From assembly GCA_026386955.1 (NCBI GenBank), contig JAPLMQ010000191.1, forward strand, positions 1 to 40,369: a DNA stretch of 40,369 nt. The letters run 5' to 3'. The DNA comes from Planctomycetota bacterium (GTDB lineage Bacteria; Planctomycetota; Phycisphaerae; Phycisphaerales; Phycisphaeraceae). Made by a program: the position numbers and the translations under genes. Position 1 is the stretch's first letter, and every line of letters begins with the position of its first letter. Shown here piece after piece: positions 7,629 to 16,012 of this stretch. The notes under the pieces were generated by a model. It had not been told where the DNA came from. It did no database searches and was given only the letters and a program-made list of their open reading frames with translations.

Positions 7629-9023
7629 TCACTTCTTCCCCGCGAACTCCTGGAACAGCTTTTTCGCCGGCTCGAAGTAGGCGCTGTCCGGCCGCTTGTC
7701 GAGGCAGTAGGTCACCACGCCGGCGCACTTCCCGTCGCGGAAGGCCTCGAGCGACATGCGCAGCCACTCCGCCACGCGGGCGGGCGTCGCGTTGCCGTGC
7801 CGGTCGCCGAACTCGCTCGCAGAGGCCGCGGTCATCACGATCAGCGGCAGGCTGAACCTGCGGTCGGCCGGCTTGGGCAGGCCGCCGAAGCCCGTCTCGT
7901 ACCCGCCTTGCTTCGTCGCCTTCCACTGTTCGGGCGCGCCCAGGTCCTTCCCCGTCTCCAGCCCCTCGGCCTTCAGATCCTCGACCAACCAGCGCACGCC
8001 GAAGTCGCCGCAGCCCTTCTTCGCGAAGAGCCGGAGCGAGATCGTCACCTCCGTCTTCCCCTTCGCTGCCTCGGAGACGTCCACTTCGACGGGGCTCCAA
8101 TCGTCCTTCCCGCCCGCGATGTCCTGGTCCCAGACGACCTGCCCGTCGACGAGCAGTTGCTTGAAGTGATGCCCCGCGGTTGGGCCGGTGAAGTCGTCGC
8201 GCTCGCGGAAACGGACCACCTGCTTCCCGCCCGGGAGCACCTTGACCGTCCTGCTCGCCATCACGAAGTCGCCCGCGGCCGCGGGATGCTTCCACGGGTG
8301 GAACAACTCGTTGCCCACCGCGATCGGCCCGTCGTTGAGCGCGGAATAGGCCCGCTCGATGTCGCCGCGGTCCTTGGGGTAGGCGATGACCGCGCCGTCG
8401 ATGATGTCGTGGTAGTCCTCGATGAACGGGCGCGAGAGGATACGACCCTCGTAATAGAGCAGCGGGAGGAAGGCCAGCCGCGGGTTGATCGCCTTCGCGC
8501 GGGCCTGCATCCCGCGCACATCCTCGGGCTTGAAGTTGCCCGTGAAGTCGTCGACCACCCACGCCTTCAGGTTCGGGTGCTGCAGCGAGAGCTTCGCGAT
8601 CTCCTCGGCCCACTTGTTGAAGTCGAGGCGGAAGGGCTCGGACCACAGACCCGTCCGCGGCGGGCTCTCCGACGCCGGCACGAGATAGACCCAGACGTCG
8701 ATGCCTTCCTTCGCGGCCTTGGGCAGGAAGAGCTTGAGGTCGTCCCAATCGGTGGGGGCGTGCCAGATCAGCCAGAAGTAGGTGTTGACGCCGAGCTCCT
8801 TCAGGCGAGCGGCCATGGCGTCGGCGTCGACGCGCTTGTCGGGCCCGCGGAGCTCGTCGTCGTAGTCGGCGAGGATGTTGCGGATCGGGGAGACGGCGGC
8901 GGCAGGCTTGGTGGCCGGGGTCTGCGCAGGCGCGGCGGCCGCGGGGGCGGCGGCGAGCAGCGTCGTGATCAGTCCGATCAGCCCGGCCAGTCGGATCGAG
9001 CCCGGTCGAGAGGGGCGTGGCAT
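7629..9023 (-). CDS. Secreted TIM-barrel, glycoside-hydrolase-like protein
   Basis: A 464-residue protein with a signal peptide (LAGLIGLITTLLAAAPAAAA) and an Ala/Pro linker. It then has a (beta/alpha)8-like domain: LKELGVNTYFWLIWHA, EGIDVWVYLVPAS, LKAWVVDDFTGNF, FLPLLYYEG and IDGAVIAYPKD look like successive barrel strands. The acidic residues in WVVDDFTG and YYEG are candidate catalytic or sugar-binding positions. A beta-sandwich-like insert follows (about residues 235-340, carbohydrate-binding-like) before a final barrel segment. The ATG at 9023 is preceded by AGGAG at a good distance. I cannot assign a GH family. The context (sialidase-like, GH16) supports polysaccharide or glycan breakdown in the periplasm or outside. 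Confidence 0.8.
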   Translation of the reverse strand: MPRPSRPGSIRLAGLIGLITTLLAAAPAAAAPAQTPATKPAAAVSPIRNILADYDDELRGPDKRVDADAMAARLKELGVNTYFWLIWHAPTDWDDLKLFLPKAAKEGIDVWVYLVPASESPPRTGLWSEPFRLDFNKWAEEIAKLSLQHPNLKAWVVDDFTGNFKPEDVRGMQARAKAINPRLAFLPLLYYEGRILSRPFIEDYHDIIDGAVIAYPKDRGDIERAYSALNDGPIAVGNELFHPWKHPAAAGDFVMASRTVKVLPGGKQVVRFRERDDFTGPTAGHHFKQLLVDGQVVWDQDIAGGKDDWSPVEVDVSEAAKGKTEVTISLRLFAKKGCGDFGVRWLVEDLKAEGLETGKDLGAPEQWKATKQGGYETGFGGLPKPADRRFSLPLIVMTAASASEFGDRHGNATPARVAEWLRMSLEAFRDGKCAGVVTYCLDKRPDSAYFEPAKKLFQEFAGKK

Positions 9024-9173
9024 GGGGTTCTCCTGTGGCGAGTCTGTGGGGAGTCTGCGGCGAGTCGGGGAACTGCCGCGCGGCGCGTCAGTCGCCGCGC
9101 GGAGGCCTGCGGTCGATAACCATACCTGCCAGGGCATCAGAGCGGGGGCAGGAGGTGGATGCTTTTGGCTCGT

Positions 9174-9226
9174 GGTTCCGCCTTCAGGCGGTCTTCGCAT
9201 TGTTCCCGCGCGCGACAATAGCCGAT
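9174..9226 (+). repeat. Single arm of repeat family F
   Basis: It contains TTCCGCCTTCAGGCGG followed by TCTTCG and a TTCCCGCGCG stretch, matching the inverted right arm of the full element at 23315-23429. The inner part can also pair ATTGT with ACAAT. It overlaps the proposed promoter for the lipoprotein gene at 9303, so the repeat may have supplied promoter sequence. Confidence 0.7.
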
Positions 9227-9229
9227 AAT
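9200..9229 (+). promoter_or_regulatory. Sigma70-like promoter for lipoprotein gene
   Basis: TTGTTC, an 18-nt spacer, then GATAAT. Transcription would start near 9236, giving a leader of about 67 nt with a GGAG-type ribosome site before the ATG at 9303. Confidence 0.35.
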
Positions 9230-9302
9230 CAAGCCAGTCTTTGTTCCGCGGCGCCGATGCGTCCGCGCGACGGTGGGTCGCATACATCACGGAGAATCTG
9301 AA

Positions 9303-9878
9303 ATGGGTTTGGTCATTCAACGGTGCAGTCGGATCATGGCGATCGTGGGTCTGCTGGGCGCGCTGACGTTGGTGGGCTGTGCCGCCGCCACGCCGATGCC
9401 CACGCCACAGGAGGTCCTCCTGCCCACGCCGATCAGCGGCAACACCGGCAAGTACATGTCGCCCTACAAGGCCAACGGCACGCCTACGCCCTGGGTCGAC
9501 AAGGCGATCCTCGCCAAGCTCGCGGGCAACGTCGGCAAGGAGGCGGGCAAGAAGGGCGGCGAGATGGCCCTCAACCAGGTGCCCATCGCCGGCGGCCTGC
9601 TGGGCGGCATGGCGGGCAAGGAGACCGGGCGGCAGATCGCCGTCGCGGCCGCGGGCGGTTGGGACTTCATCAACAGCTCGTCCGACCTCTCCTTCAACAG
9701 CCTCGACGACCTGGCGGTCTACCTCTACGCCAAGCACTCGTCCGACGCGAAATACCGCGACGCGATCGAGTCGACCGAGGGCATCTACCCCGACTTGACC
9801 GACCGCTTTGAGAAGGCCATCCGCACGGCCCCGCGCAAGCCGGTGACGGCCCCCGCGGCCGCTCCCGCCGCGAAGTGA
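9303..9878 (+). CDS. Small lipoprotein with glycine-zipper-like centre
   Basis: A 191-residue lipoprotein. The signal peptide ends in LVGC (about residue 22). The mature part has a Pro-rich linker, then a Gly/Ala-rich amphipathic region (GNVGKEAGKKGG, GGLLGGMAGKETG) that resembles glycine zippers of outer-membrane lipoproteins. A small C-terminal domain (DLSFNSLDDLAVYLYAKH) and an Ala/Pro tail follow. An ATG at 9273 is also open, but the one at 9303 has ACGGAGA in front and gives the better signal peptide. A strong terminator follows. Function unknown. Confidence 0.8.
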   Translation: MGLVIQRCSRIMAIVGLLGALTLVGCAAATPMPTPQEVLLPTPISGNTGKYMSPYKANGTPTPWVDKAILAKLAGNVGKEAGKKGGEMALNQVPIAGGLLGGMAGKETGRQIAVAAAGGWDFINSSSDLSFNSLDDLAVYLYAKHSSDAKYRDAIESTEGIYPDLTDRFEKAIRTAPRKPVTAPAAAPAAK

Positions 9879-9906
9879 GTTCGCCGACGTCAACGCAGTC
9901 ATCCAG

Positions 9907-9940
9907 CAGCGGCGGGTCGTGAGGCCCGCCGCTGTTTTTT
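9907..9940 (+). terminator. Intrinsic terminator after lipoprotein gene
   Basis: AGCGGCGGG pairs perfectly with CCCGCCGCT over an eight-base loop and is followed by GTTTTTT. It lies 29 bp after the stop at 9878. Confidence 0.85.
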
Positions 9941-9982
9941 GATGGGGGGACGCGCAAGCGACGGCTTCGGCCGCACGCGGTT

Positions 9983-10169
9983 TCTGGTGCCACATGTCGT
10001 CGTACTCGTGACATGTGCCGGTGAACGGACGGCAAAAGGCCGTGCGGGAACTTCGGCGCTCAACTTCGAATGATCGGCGTTTCAAGGGGCATGGACGCCC
10101 TTTGTCGGGTTGAACTCGAACGTCAACCCAAGACACATGTCACGAGTACGATGACATGTGGCACCAGAC
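9983..10169. repeat. Paired inverted-arm element, family D
   Basis: The arms at 9983-10020 and 10133-10169 are inverted copies containing the ACATGT(C/CA)...(T)GACATGT hairpin and flanking TCTGGTGCC/GGCACCAGA. The spacer is 112 bp. A single arm recurs at 124-160. It fills most of the gap between the lipoprotein terminator and the GH16 start, and its right arm ends 23 bp before that start codon. Confidence 0.88.
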
Positions 10170-10192
10170 AAACGGCTGAAAGGCCACGCCCC

Positions 10193-11176
10193 ATGAACAA
10201 GTCGAAGGTTCTCACGGGCTCGCCGCTCGCGCTCTTCCTCTTTGTCTCCCTCGCCGTCGCTGCCGACGCGCCAACCACCGCCCCGACAAGCCCGGGATCC
10301 TCGCAACCTTCCGAATCCCCTCAGCCCTTCTCCGCCAAGGTCGACGCCAAGGGGCAGCCCGCCACCCAGCCCACGTCGCCGTGGGTCCTCCAGCCCGCCT
10401 TCTCCGACGAGTTCAACGCCCCGTCGCTCGACCTCGACAAGTGGGACAACCACATTCCCTCCTGGGGCCTCTGGTCGTGGGAGCCCGACAACGTCCGGGT
10501 CGAGGGCGGGCTGATCAAGCTTCGCATGGACTACAAAGAGCACGACCGCAAGGGCAAGAAATTCTTCTACACCTCCGGCGAGATCCGCAGCAAGGCCCCG
10601 CCGATCCGCTACGGCTATTTCGAGGCGCGCCTCAAGACGGCCCCGCTCTACCCCGGCGTCAGCCCCGCCTTCTGGCTCTTCCGCACCGAGCCCGACGTCT
10701 GGACCGAGATGGATTTCGAGCTCACCCAATCGCCCTGGGTGAACGTCAACGGGGCCAACTGTTTCGTCTTCCGCCACCCGAGGCTGCCCCCGCTGCCCGT
10801 CGACGACAAGAAGCCGCCGACGCCTCCCAAGAAGGGGCCGCGGATCGCGGAGATCGGGCCCTGGGACATGAAGGCCGACCCGCGCAAGGGGTTCCACGTC
10901 TACGGGATCGAGTGGACGCCCGAGACGATCAAGTGGTTTTGCGACGGGAAGCAGGTGCGGGTGCGCAAGAACGAGTATTGGGACCAGCCGCTGGATTTGA
11001 TCGTCTCGCTGGGGCTGCGCAACCCGTACGCGATGAAGCCCAAGGCCGAGGGATTCCCCACGGAGTTCGAGGTGGACTACGTGCGGGTGTGGAAGCGGGC
11101 GGGGGAGACGAGCGCGAAGGCGGCGACGCAGCCCGCGACGAGCCCGGCCAATCAATTCCGCCAGAAGAACCAATAG
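10193..11176 (+). CDS. Secreted glycoside hydrolase family 16 protein
   Basis: A 327-residue exported endo-acting beta-glycanase of the GH16 jelly-roll clan. A signal peptide (residues about 1-24) is followed by a Thr/Pro/Gln linker. The catalytic domain begins at FSDEFNAPSLDLDKW and contains the signature EMDFE (residues 172-176), with Glu172 as nucleophile, Asp174 and Glu176 as acid/base. Conserved aromatics (FWLFR upstream, YGIEWTPETIKWFCDG downstream) line the cleft. GYFEARLKTAP and the C-terminal VDYVRVWK are typical. Overall style fits agarase, carrageenase or laminarinase-type members, but the subsite loops do not let me choose. The tail AATQPATSP repeats a low-complexity theme seen in other exported proteins here. 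The start at 10193 follows a weak AAAGG site. Confidence 0.92.
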   Translation: MNKSKVLTGSPLALFLFVSLAVAADAPTTAPTSPGSSQPSESPQPFSAKVDAKGQPATQPTSPWVLQPAFSDEFNAPSLDLDKWDNHIPSWGLWSWEPDNVRVEGGLIKLRMDYKEHDRKGKKFFYTSGEIRSKAPPIRYGYFEARLKTAPLYPGVSPAFWLFRTEPDVWTEMDFELTQSPWVNVNGANCFVFRHPRLPPLPVDDKKPPTPPKKGPRIAEIGPWDMKADPRKGFHVYGIEWTPETIKWFCDGKQVRVRKNEYWDQPLDLIVSLGLRNPYAMKPKAEGFPTEFEVDYVRVWKRAGETSAKAATQPATSPANQFRQKNQ

Positions 11177-11240
11177 GGCGCGTTGGTCAATCCCGCCGTG
11201 AGGTTCAAGGTCGTTCCCGCCCCCTCGCAAGACCGCTCCA

Positions 11241-12686
11241 CTACCACGCCAGCGCCCCCAGCGGCTGGCGAATCGGTGGCGGCTCGACGGGCAGCCGCAG
11301 CGACACGATGGCGAACGCCAGCAACGCCGCCGCCAGGTCGCTGCACCCGGCCCGGGCCGAGTAATACCGCCGATCGCCCAGATAGCCCGAGGTGATGACG
11401 CTCTCGTGCACATTGTGCTTCAGCGCGTGCTCGACCAGCATCGACGCGATGGCGAGGCGCTCCTCGCGCAAGCTCCGCCGGGCTGCGTGAGCGAGCGCCA
11501 GGATCACGCCCGCGACGTCCCCGGCGATCATCGGCTCCGCCTCGCGCGTCCGCTGCGGAATCCCCAGCAGGCCGATCGTGTGGTCGAACATCGCCCCCAA
11601 TCGCTCCTCGCCGGTGGTGGCGAAGGCGAAGCCACTGGTGATCGCCGGCGTCACGAGCTTGATGGAATTGTCGCGGGCGATCCACGTCTCGAGGTGCCTG
11701 GGGCGCTGGATGGTCGGGTAATGGCGCGACGCGCCGATGACCGGTTTGCCGGTGGTGATGTCGAGGGTGTCGAAGTAGCCCGTGCCGTCAGGGTCGCGGG
11801 CGAGCCTGTCGTAGGCGAGGAACATCGCGACCGCCTCGCCCCGCAGCGCGTCGCGATCCTCCTCCAAAAGTTCGGCGATGCGCAGGAGCGCGCAGCCGTA
11901 GTCCAGCACGTCGCCGTACCAGAGTTCCGTCGGGCGGTCTTCGCTCGAACAGAAGAGGCCCGTGGCAGGGGAAACTCCGCCGCGGTAGAGCCTCATCATT
12001 GCCCGCGATCGGTCGAGGAACTTACGCTCGCCCGCCCGGCGATATAGCCACGCCCAGGCCTCAGCGTAGATGCCCCCGCTGGAGGCGAGGCTGCAGGGCT
12101 CGGTCCCGCGGTTCGATCGGCCGTCCATCTCGGCGTGGCGATTGAAGGTCATCGTCGCCTCGTCGCAGATGTGGCTCCAGAAGGCGACTTCGATCTCATG
12201 CCGCGTCGCCGAGGCGTCGGCCTCCCACAGGTCGTCCCACGGGATCGCCGCCACCTTGACCTCGTGCCACCGCTTGTAGTCGCCCATGCGGATTTCGTCG
12301 GCGACGACGTCGAAGCCCACATGCTCGCCCCAGGGGATGAAGCCCGATACGGGGTGCCGGCAATGCCCGAGCAGGTGCGAGAGGTGCTCGACGCGGGCGA
12401 CCTCGTAGCGCGGGTCGCCGCTGACGCCCGTCAGGCCGCGAAGCGCGTCGAGCAAGCCGAAGTCGAAAAGCAGATTCACTCGCGACGGCCAGCAGCCCTC
12501 GACCTCGCGCTGTTCGGCGAGCAGGCCAGGGTCTGCCGCGGTGCACTCGGGCAATGAGTGCGTCTGCGCATTGAGCTGGCCGACAAAGAGCGGCGAGTGC
12601 TTGGGGCCATAACGGTCCCGGCCGCGGTCGATCATCAGGTCCGCGAAGTGGGTCGCCGCATCAAGGGCGCGCTGGGGGAGGGTCAT
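11241..12686 (-). CDS. Alpha/alpha-toroid-like protein of unknown function
   Basis: About 481 residues from the ATG at 12686. It is rich in paired helices with recurring aromatic and Trp positions (SGGIYAEAWAWLYRRAG, LWYGDVLDYGCALLRIAELL, SGFAFATTGEERLGAMF), the appearance of (alpha/alpha)6-barrel proteins such as some polysaccharide lyases and glycoside hydrolases. No signal peptide is seen. Candidate functional residues include the HEIEVAFWSHICDE and GRSNRGTEP regions, but I cannot match a family. It converges with GH16, which supports a carbohydrate role by context only. An alternative in-frame ATG lies at 12752. Confidence 0.7.
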   Translation of the reverse strand: MTLPQRALDAATHFADLMIDRGRDRYGPKHSPLFVGQLNAQTHSLPECTAADPGLLAEQREVEGCWPSRVNLLFDFGLLDALRGLTGVSGDPRYEVARVEHLSHLLGHCRHPVSGFIPWGEHVGFDVVADEIRMGDYKRWHEVKVAAIPWDDLWEADASATRHEIEVAFWSHICDEATMTFNRHAEMDGRSNRGTEPCSLASSGGIYAEAWAWLYRRAGERKFLDRSRAMMRLYRGGVSPATGLFCSSEDRPTELWYGDVLDYGCALLRIAELLEEDRDALRGEAVAMFLAYDRLARDPDGTGYFDTLDITTGKPVIGASRHYPTIQRPRHLETWIARDNSIKLVTPAITSGFAFATTGEERLGAMFDHTIGLLGIPQRTREAEPMIAGDVAGVILALAHAARRSLREERLAIASMLVEHALKHNVHESVITSGYLGDRRYYSARAGCSDLAAALLAFAIVSLRLPVEPPPIRQPLGALAW

Positions 12687-12786
12687 GGTTGTCTCGTTGG
12701 GAATAACCGTCGCAACCGTGTTGACGGCCGGAGGAAGTGAATCGCACGACATCCTACGTTGACGATGATCGCGACAAAAAATGCCC

Positions 12787-12817
12787 AAAAAAAGCCGGGG
12801 ACCCCATGGTCCCCGGC
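12787..12817 (-). terminator. Intrinsic terminator of the ATP sulfurylase gene
   Basis: On the minus strand GCCGGGGACC pairs with GGTCCCCGGC (10 bp, four-base loop) and is followed directly by seven T. It lies 60 bp after the sat stop at 12877 and before the next minus-strand gene, so sat is transcribed alone. Confidence 0.92.
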
Positions 12818-12876
12818 TTGGTAACGCGTCTCACAAGTTCTTCGACTTCGAGTGGGTCATCCAGCCCGAAGGCGGC

Positions 12877-14055
12877 TCACCCCTTCACCCAGCTCGACGC
12901 CATCAGGATGTCCGCCACCTCGGGGCGGCTGAACTCCTCGGGCGGGCGCTGCCCGGCCTTGAGCATCTCGCGGACCTTCGTCCCGGCGAGGAACACGCGG
13001 TCCTCCGGGGCCGAGTTGGTCGTCTTGTCCGACGCCATCCCCTTGGTCTTCTTGCAATAGAACGTGTTCTCGAACCTCAGGATGGTCAGCCCGATCTCCT
13101 CGGGCTTGAAGAGGTCGAAGATCTTCTGCGCGTCGTACGTGCCGTAGTAGTTGCCCACGCCGGCGTGGTCGCGCCCGACGATGAAGTGGGTGATGCCGTA
13201 GTTCTTGCGCACCAGGGCGTGGAGGATCGCCTCCTTGGGCCCGGCGTAGCGCATCGCCGCGGGCATCACGCTCAGCATCGTGCGCTTCAGGTTGTAGTAC
13301 TTCTCGATCAGCACCTTGTAGCAGTCCATGCGCACGTCGGCGGGGATGTCGCCCGGCTTGGTCTCGCCCACCAGCGGGTGGATCAGCAGGCCGTCGGTCA
13401 TCTCGAGCGCGCACTTGGTGAGGTACTCGTGGGCCCGGTGGATCGGGTTGCGGGTCTGGAACGCGGCGATGGTCGACCAGCCGCGGTTGATGAACTCGTT
13501 GCGGACCGCGTCGGGTGTCAGGCGGTACTCGGTGAACTGCTCGCCCGGCTCCTTCGCCGGCGTCACGGTCAGCACGTCGATCGGCCCGCCGACGCACCAG
13601 TTGCCCTCTTTGAGCACGGCCTCGACGCCGGGGTGCTTGGGGTCCTCGGTGCCGAAGACGTTGGGGATCTCCAGCTTCTTGTCGTGGGCGTAGACCTCGT
13701 GGACCTCGATGATGCCCAGGAGGGTGCCGTCGGAGTGCTTCAAAGCCGCGTGGCGGTGGTCGCCCAGCGACTCCTTGGTCGCGTCGTCCACCGCGAGGGT
13801 GATCGGGACCGGCCAGACCACGCCGTTGGCCAGGCGGGTGCGCTTGCAGATCGATTCGAAGTCGGCCTGCCCGACGAAGCCGGTGAGCGGGCTGAAGGCG
13901 CCGATGGCGATCATCTCCAGGTCGCAGGCCTGCTTGGCGCTGAGGGTGATGACGGGCAGCGTCGCGGCCTGGGCGCGGAGGGCGGCGGCCTTCGAGGCCT
14001 CGACGATACGGTTCACAAGGACGCCCCCGTGCGGGGCGATGAGGGAGGCGGGCAT
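12877..14055 (-). CDS. sat: Sulfate adenylyltransferase (ATP sulfurylase)
   Basis: Sat joins sulfate and ATP to form adenosine 5'-phosphosulfate and pyrophosphate, the first step of sulfate assimilation. It can also run in reverse in sulfur oxidisers. The 392-residue protein has the N-terminal PUA-like domain and the catalytic domain with QTRNPIHRAHE (residues 200-210, the HxxH-type nucleotide motif) and GRDHAG (294-299). The C-terminal segment carries FLAGTKVREML and RPEVADIL. It is the single-chain type, without a fused APS kinase, and is full length. The ATG at 14055 has GGAG nine bases upstream. No APS kinase or reductase gene is adjacent, so the direction of flux cannot be told from the window. 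A strong terminator follows. Confidence 0.97.
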   Translation of the reverse strand: MPASLIAPHGGVLVNRIVEASKAAALRAQAATLPVITLSAKQACDLEMIAIGAFSPLTGFVGQADFESICKRTRLANGVVWPVPITLAVDDATKESLGDHRHAALKHSDGTLLGIIEVHEVYAHDKKLEIPNVFGTEDPKHPGVEAVLKEGNWCVGGPIDVLTVTPAKEPGEQFTEYRLTPDAVRNEFINRGWSTIAAFQTRNPIHRAHEYLTKCALEMTDGLLIHPLVGETKPGDIPADVRMDCYKVLIEKYYNLKRTMLSVMPAAMRYAGPKEAILHALVRKNYGITHFIVGRDHAGVGNYYGTYDAQKIFDLFKPEEIGLTILRFENTFYCKKTKGMASDKTTNSAPEDRVFLAGTKVREMLKAGQRPPEEFSRPEVADILMASSWVKG

Positions 14056-14192
14056 GGTCGGTGGCTCCAGATCAGATGAGCGCCCGTGAGGCGGTCACGC
14101 GACCGGTCGGGCGGAGGGGGGAGTGTAGTGGGAGGGGGGAATGGGGGCAAACGGGCGTCAAACCATGGCCTGCGGCGATGGAAATCGGCCTT

Positions 14193-14356
14193 GGACGTGC
14201 CACACCGTAGCCGAAGGCTGCTGTGTGCCGGTTCACGATGGGGCGGGTCTTGCGGCCGATCGGGGCGCTGATGATGGCGGACGTGGGAAACCCCCTGGGG
14301 ATCAGGCCGCACTGTTCACTCGCACATAGCAGCCTGCGGCTGCGATGTGGCACGGC
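14193..14356. repeat. Paired inverted-arm element, family C copy 1
   Basis: The arms at 14194-14235 and 14314-14355 are inverted. The left hairpin pairs CACAC with GTGTG around TAGCC-GAA-GGCTG; the right pairs CACAT with ATGTG around GCAGCC-TGC-GGCTGC. The inner edges differ (CGGTTCAC versus GTTCACTCG), so the two arms are distinguishable types. The copy at 29067-29227 has them in the opposite order. It sits in the divergent gap between sat and the thioredoxin fusion gene; I see nothing else certain in 14056-14457. Confidence 0.9.
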
Positions 14357-14457
14357 CTCCGAAGAACCTCAACCTCCCATTCTTCCATGGGAACCCGACG
14401 CCGGTCTGGATAGACTGGATGCTTCATCCAAATCGAACTCAGACTCGGAGACGCATC

Positions 14458-15774
14458 ATGTCGACACGCGCACGGACGACGGCTCGCCGATTCGGGTGGG
14501 CCCTGCCTCTGACGACGGCCCTCTCGCTCATGGCGACGCTTCTTGCCGGCCACGCCCGCGCCGACGCCGCGGGTGACGCCGCGCTCGCCAAGCTGGTCAA
14601 GGCCTACGCCGCGCTGCCGGGCTACGTCTCCGAGGTGAAGTTCGAGAACATCCAGAGCGAGCGCGGGTGGACGACGACGCAGGCGGGTGTCTTCCGCGCG
14701 TCGTTCGAGCGGGCGGGGAACAAGCTGCGCTACGAGCGGCCGGACATCGTGCTCGTCAGCGACGACAAGCGGCTGATGGTCAAGAGCAACCAGATCCCCG
14801 GGCGGTACCTCGACGTGGCCGCCCCCAAGTCGCTCGCCTACGCCGCCTTGAAGGAGACGTTCCCCTACATCGCCCCGCCTCCCGCGGCAGACCTGGTCCT
14901 GCTGCTCTCGCCCGACCCGATGGAGGAGTTCATCCGCGGCTTCGCGAGCCCGTGGGCCCCGTTCAACACGCGGCAGGTGAAGGATGTGACCGTCCTCCCC
15001 GCCGACGAGCAGAAGCGAGCGGGCATCCAGGCCGACGCGGAGCTGGGGACGCTGACCTTTCGGCTCGACCCCGAGAACGGGCTGGTCTCGCGCGTGGTCT
15101 TCGACCGGCGGCTGCCCGAGGAGGCGGTGAAGGCGGGGGTGATGAGCCGGATGACCTACGCGATCGTGGCTTCGCCCAAGGCGCCCAGCGCGGACGACAA
15201 GCCGTGGACGATGGACGTCGCGGGGATGGAGGCGATCGCCTCGGTGCCCAAGTGGCTCGGCCAGGACGAGAAGCCCGGGGCAGGCCCCGGCGCGGGCGCG
15301 GAGCAGGACGGCCCGGAGAAGCTCGTCGGGCAGGCGGCCCCCGCGGTCGCCCTGGCGCGGATGGACGGCGAGGCCTACAAGCTCGCCGACGACAAGGCCA
15401 AGGTCGTCGTCCTCGACTTCTGGGCGACCTGGTGCGGCCCCTGCGCCGCGTGGATGCCGCAGTTGCAAGACGTCGCCAAGTGGGCCCGCGAGGGGAAGAA
15501 GGACGTGGCCTTCTACACCATCAACGAGCGCGAGACGCCCGAGCAGATCAAGCGCTTCATGGCGATGGCGAAGATCGACCTGCCCGTGCTGCTCGACAAG
15601 CAGGGCGAGGTGATGACGTCGTACAAGGTGAGCGGGATACCCACCACCGTGGTGATCTCCGGAGGGAAGGTCGTGAACGTCCACGTCGGCGTCGAGCCGA
15701 CGACGAAGGCCGACCTGAAGAAGGAGATCGAGGCGATTTTGGATGGGAAGGGGAACGAGGCGAAGGGGAAGTGA
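14458..15774 (+). CDS. Exported LolA/DUF2092-like domain fused to TlpA-type thioredoxin
   Basis: A 438-residue protein with a signal peptide (ALPLTTALSLMATLLAGHARA). Residues about 38-265 resemble the half-barrel of LolA/DUF2092 proteins, which bind lipidic ligands: repeated beta-strands such as RASFERAGNKLRYERPDIVLVSDD and LTFRLDPENGLVSRVVF. A Gly/Ala/Pro linker follows. The C-terminal TlpA/ResA-like thioredoxin domain has WCGPC (Cys326, Cys329) and the cis-proline loop SGIPTTVV. The second domain should act as a thiol-disulfide oxidoreductase outside the cytoplasm; the first may deliver or sense a substrate. The ATG at 14458 has CGGAG upstream. The arrangement is known in planctomycete proteomes, but the role of the fusion is not clear to me. 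Confidence 0.85.
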   Translation: MSTRARTTARRFGWALPLTTALSLMATLLAGHARADAAGDAALAKLVKAYAALPGYVSEVKFENIQSERGWTTTQAGVFRASFERAGNKLRYERPDIVLVSDDKRLMVKSNQIPGRYLDVAAPKSLAYAALKETFPYIAPPPAADLVLLLSPDPMEEFIRGFASPWAPFNTRQVKDVTVLPADEQKRAGIQADAELGTLTFRLDPENGLVSRVVFDRRLPEEAVKAGVMSRMTYAIVASPKAPSADDKPWTMDVAGMEAIASVPKWLGQDEKPGAGPGAGAEQDGPEKLVGQAAPAVALARMDGEAYKLADDKAKVVVLDFWATWCGPCAAWMPQLQDVAKWAREGKKDVAFYTINERETPEQIKRFMAMAKIDLPVLLDKQGEVMTSYKVSGIPTTVVISGGKVVNVHVGVEPTTKADLKKEIEAILDGKGNEAKGK

Positions 15775-15790
15775 GGCGGGCGACATGGAT

Positions 15791-15992
15791 TTGTTAGCCG
15801 GAAGCGCAAGCGACGGGACAGGGGTGGTCCGATTCACCGCCGGGATGGACATCACAGGTCGCGGCCAATCCACATCTCCACATCTTCAGGTTTTGTCGGC
15901 AGCTTTCCGCCGTGGGACGAAATGCTCGCAATCACAGGCCCGGCTGTGAATTGATCGACCCCCGTCCCGTCGCTTGCGCTTCCGGCTAACAA
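15791..15992. repeat. Paired inverted-arm element, family B copy 2
   Basis: The outer arms are nearly identical to those of 3522-3721 (TTGTTAGCCGGAAGCGCAAG inward from both ends). The interior differs from copy 1 but also contains inverted segments: ATTCACCGCCGGG against CCCGGCTGTGAAT. It occupies the convergent gap between the thioredoxin fusion and mutS, and could serve as a two-way transcription end. Confidence 0.9.
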
Positions 15993-16012
15993 GACGGGTC
16001 TACACGACGGCC

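Noticed and set aside
14056..14457. Riboswitch upstream of sat or the thioredoxin fusion
   Set aside because: The hairpins belong to the family C repeat, which also occurs at 29067-29227 upstream of unrelated genes.
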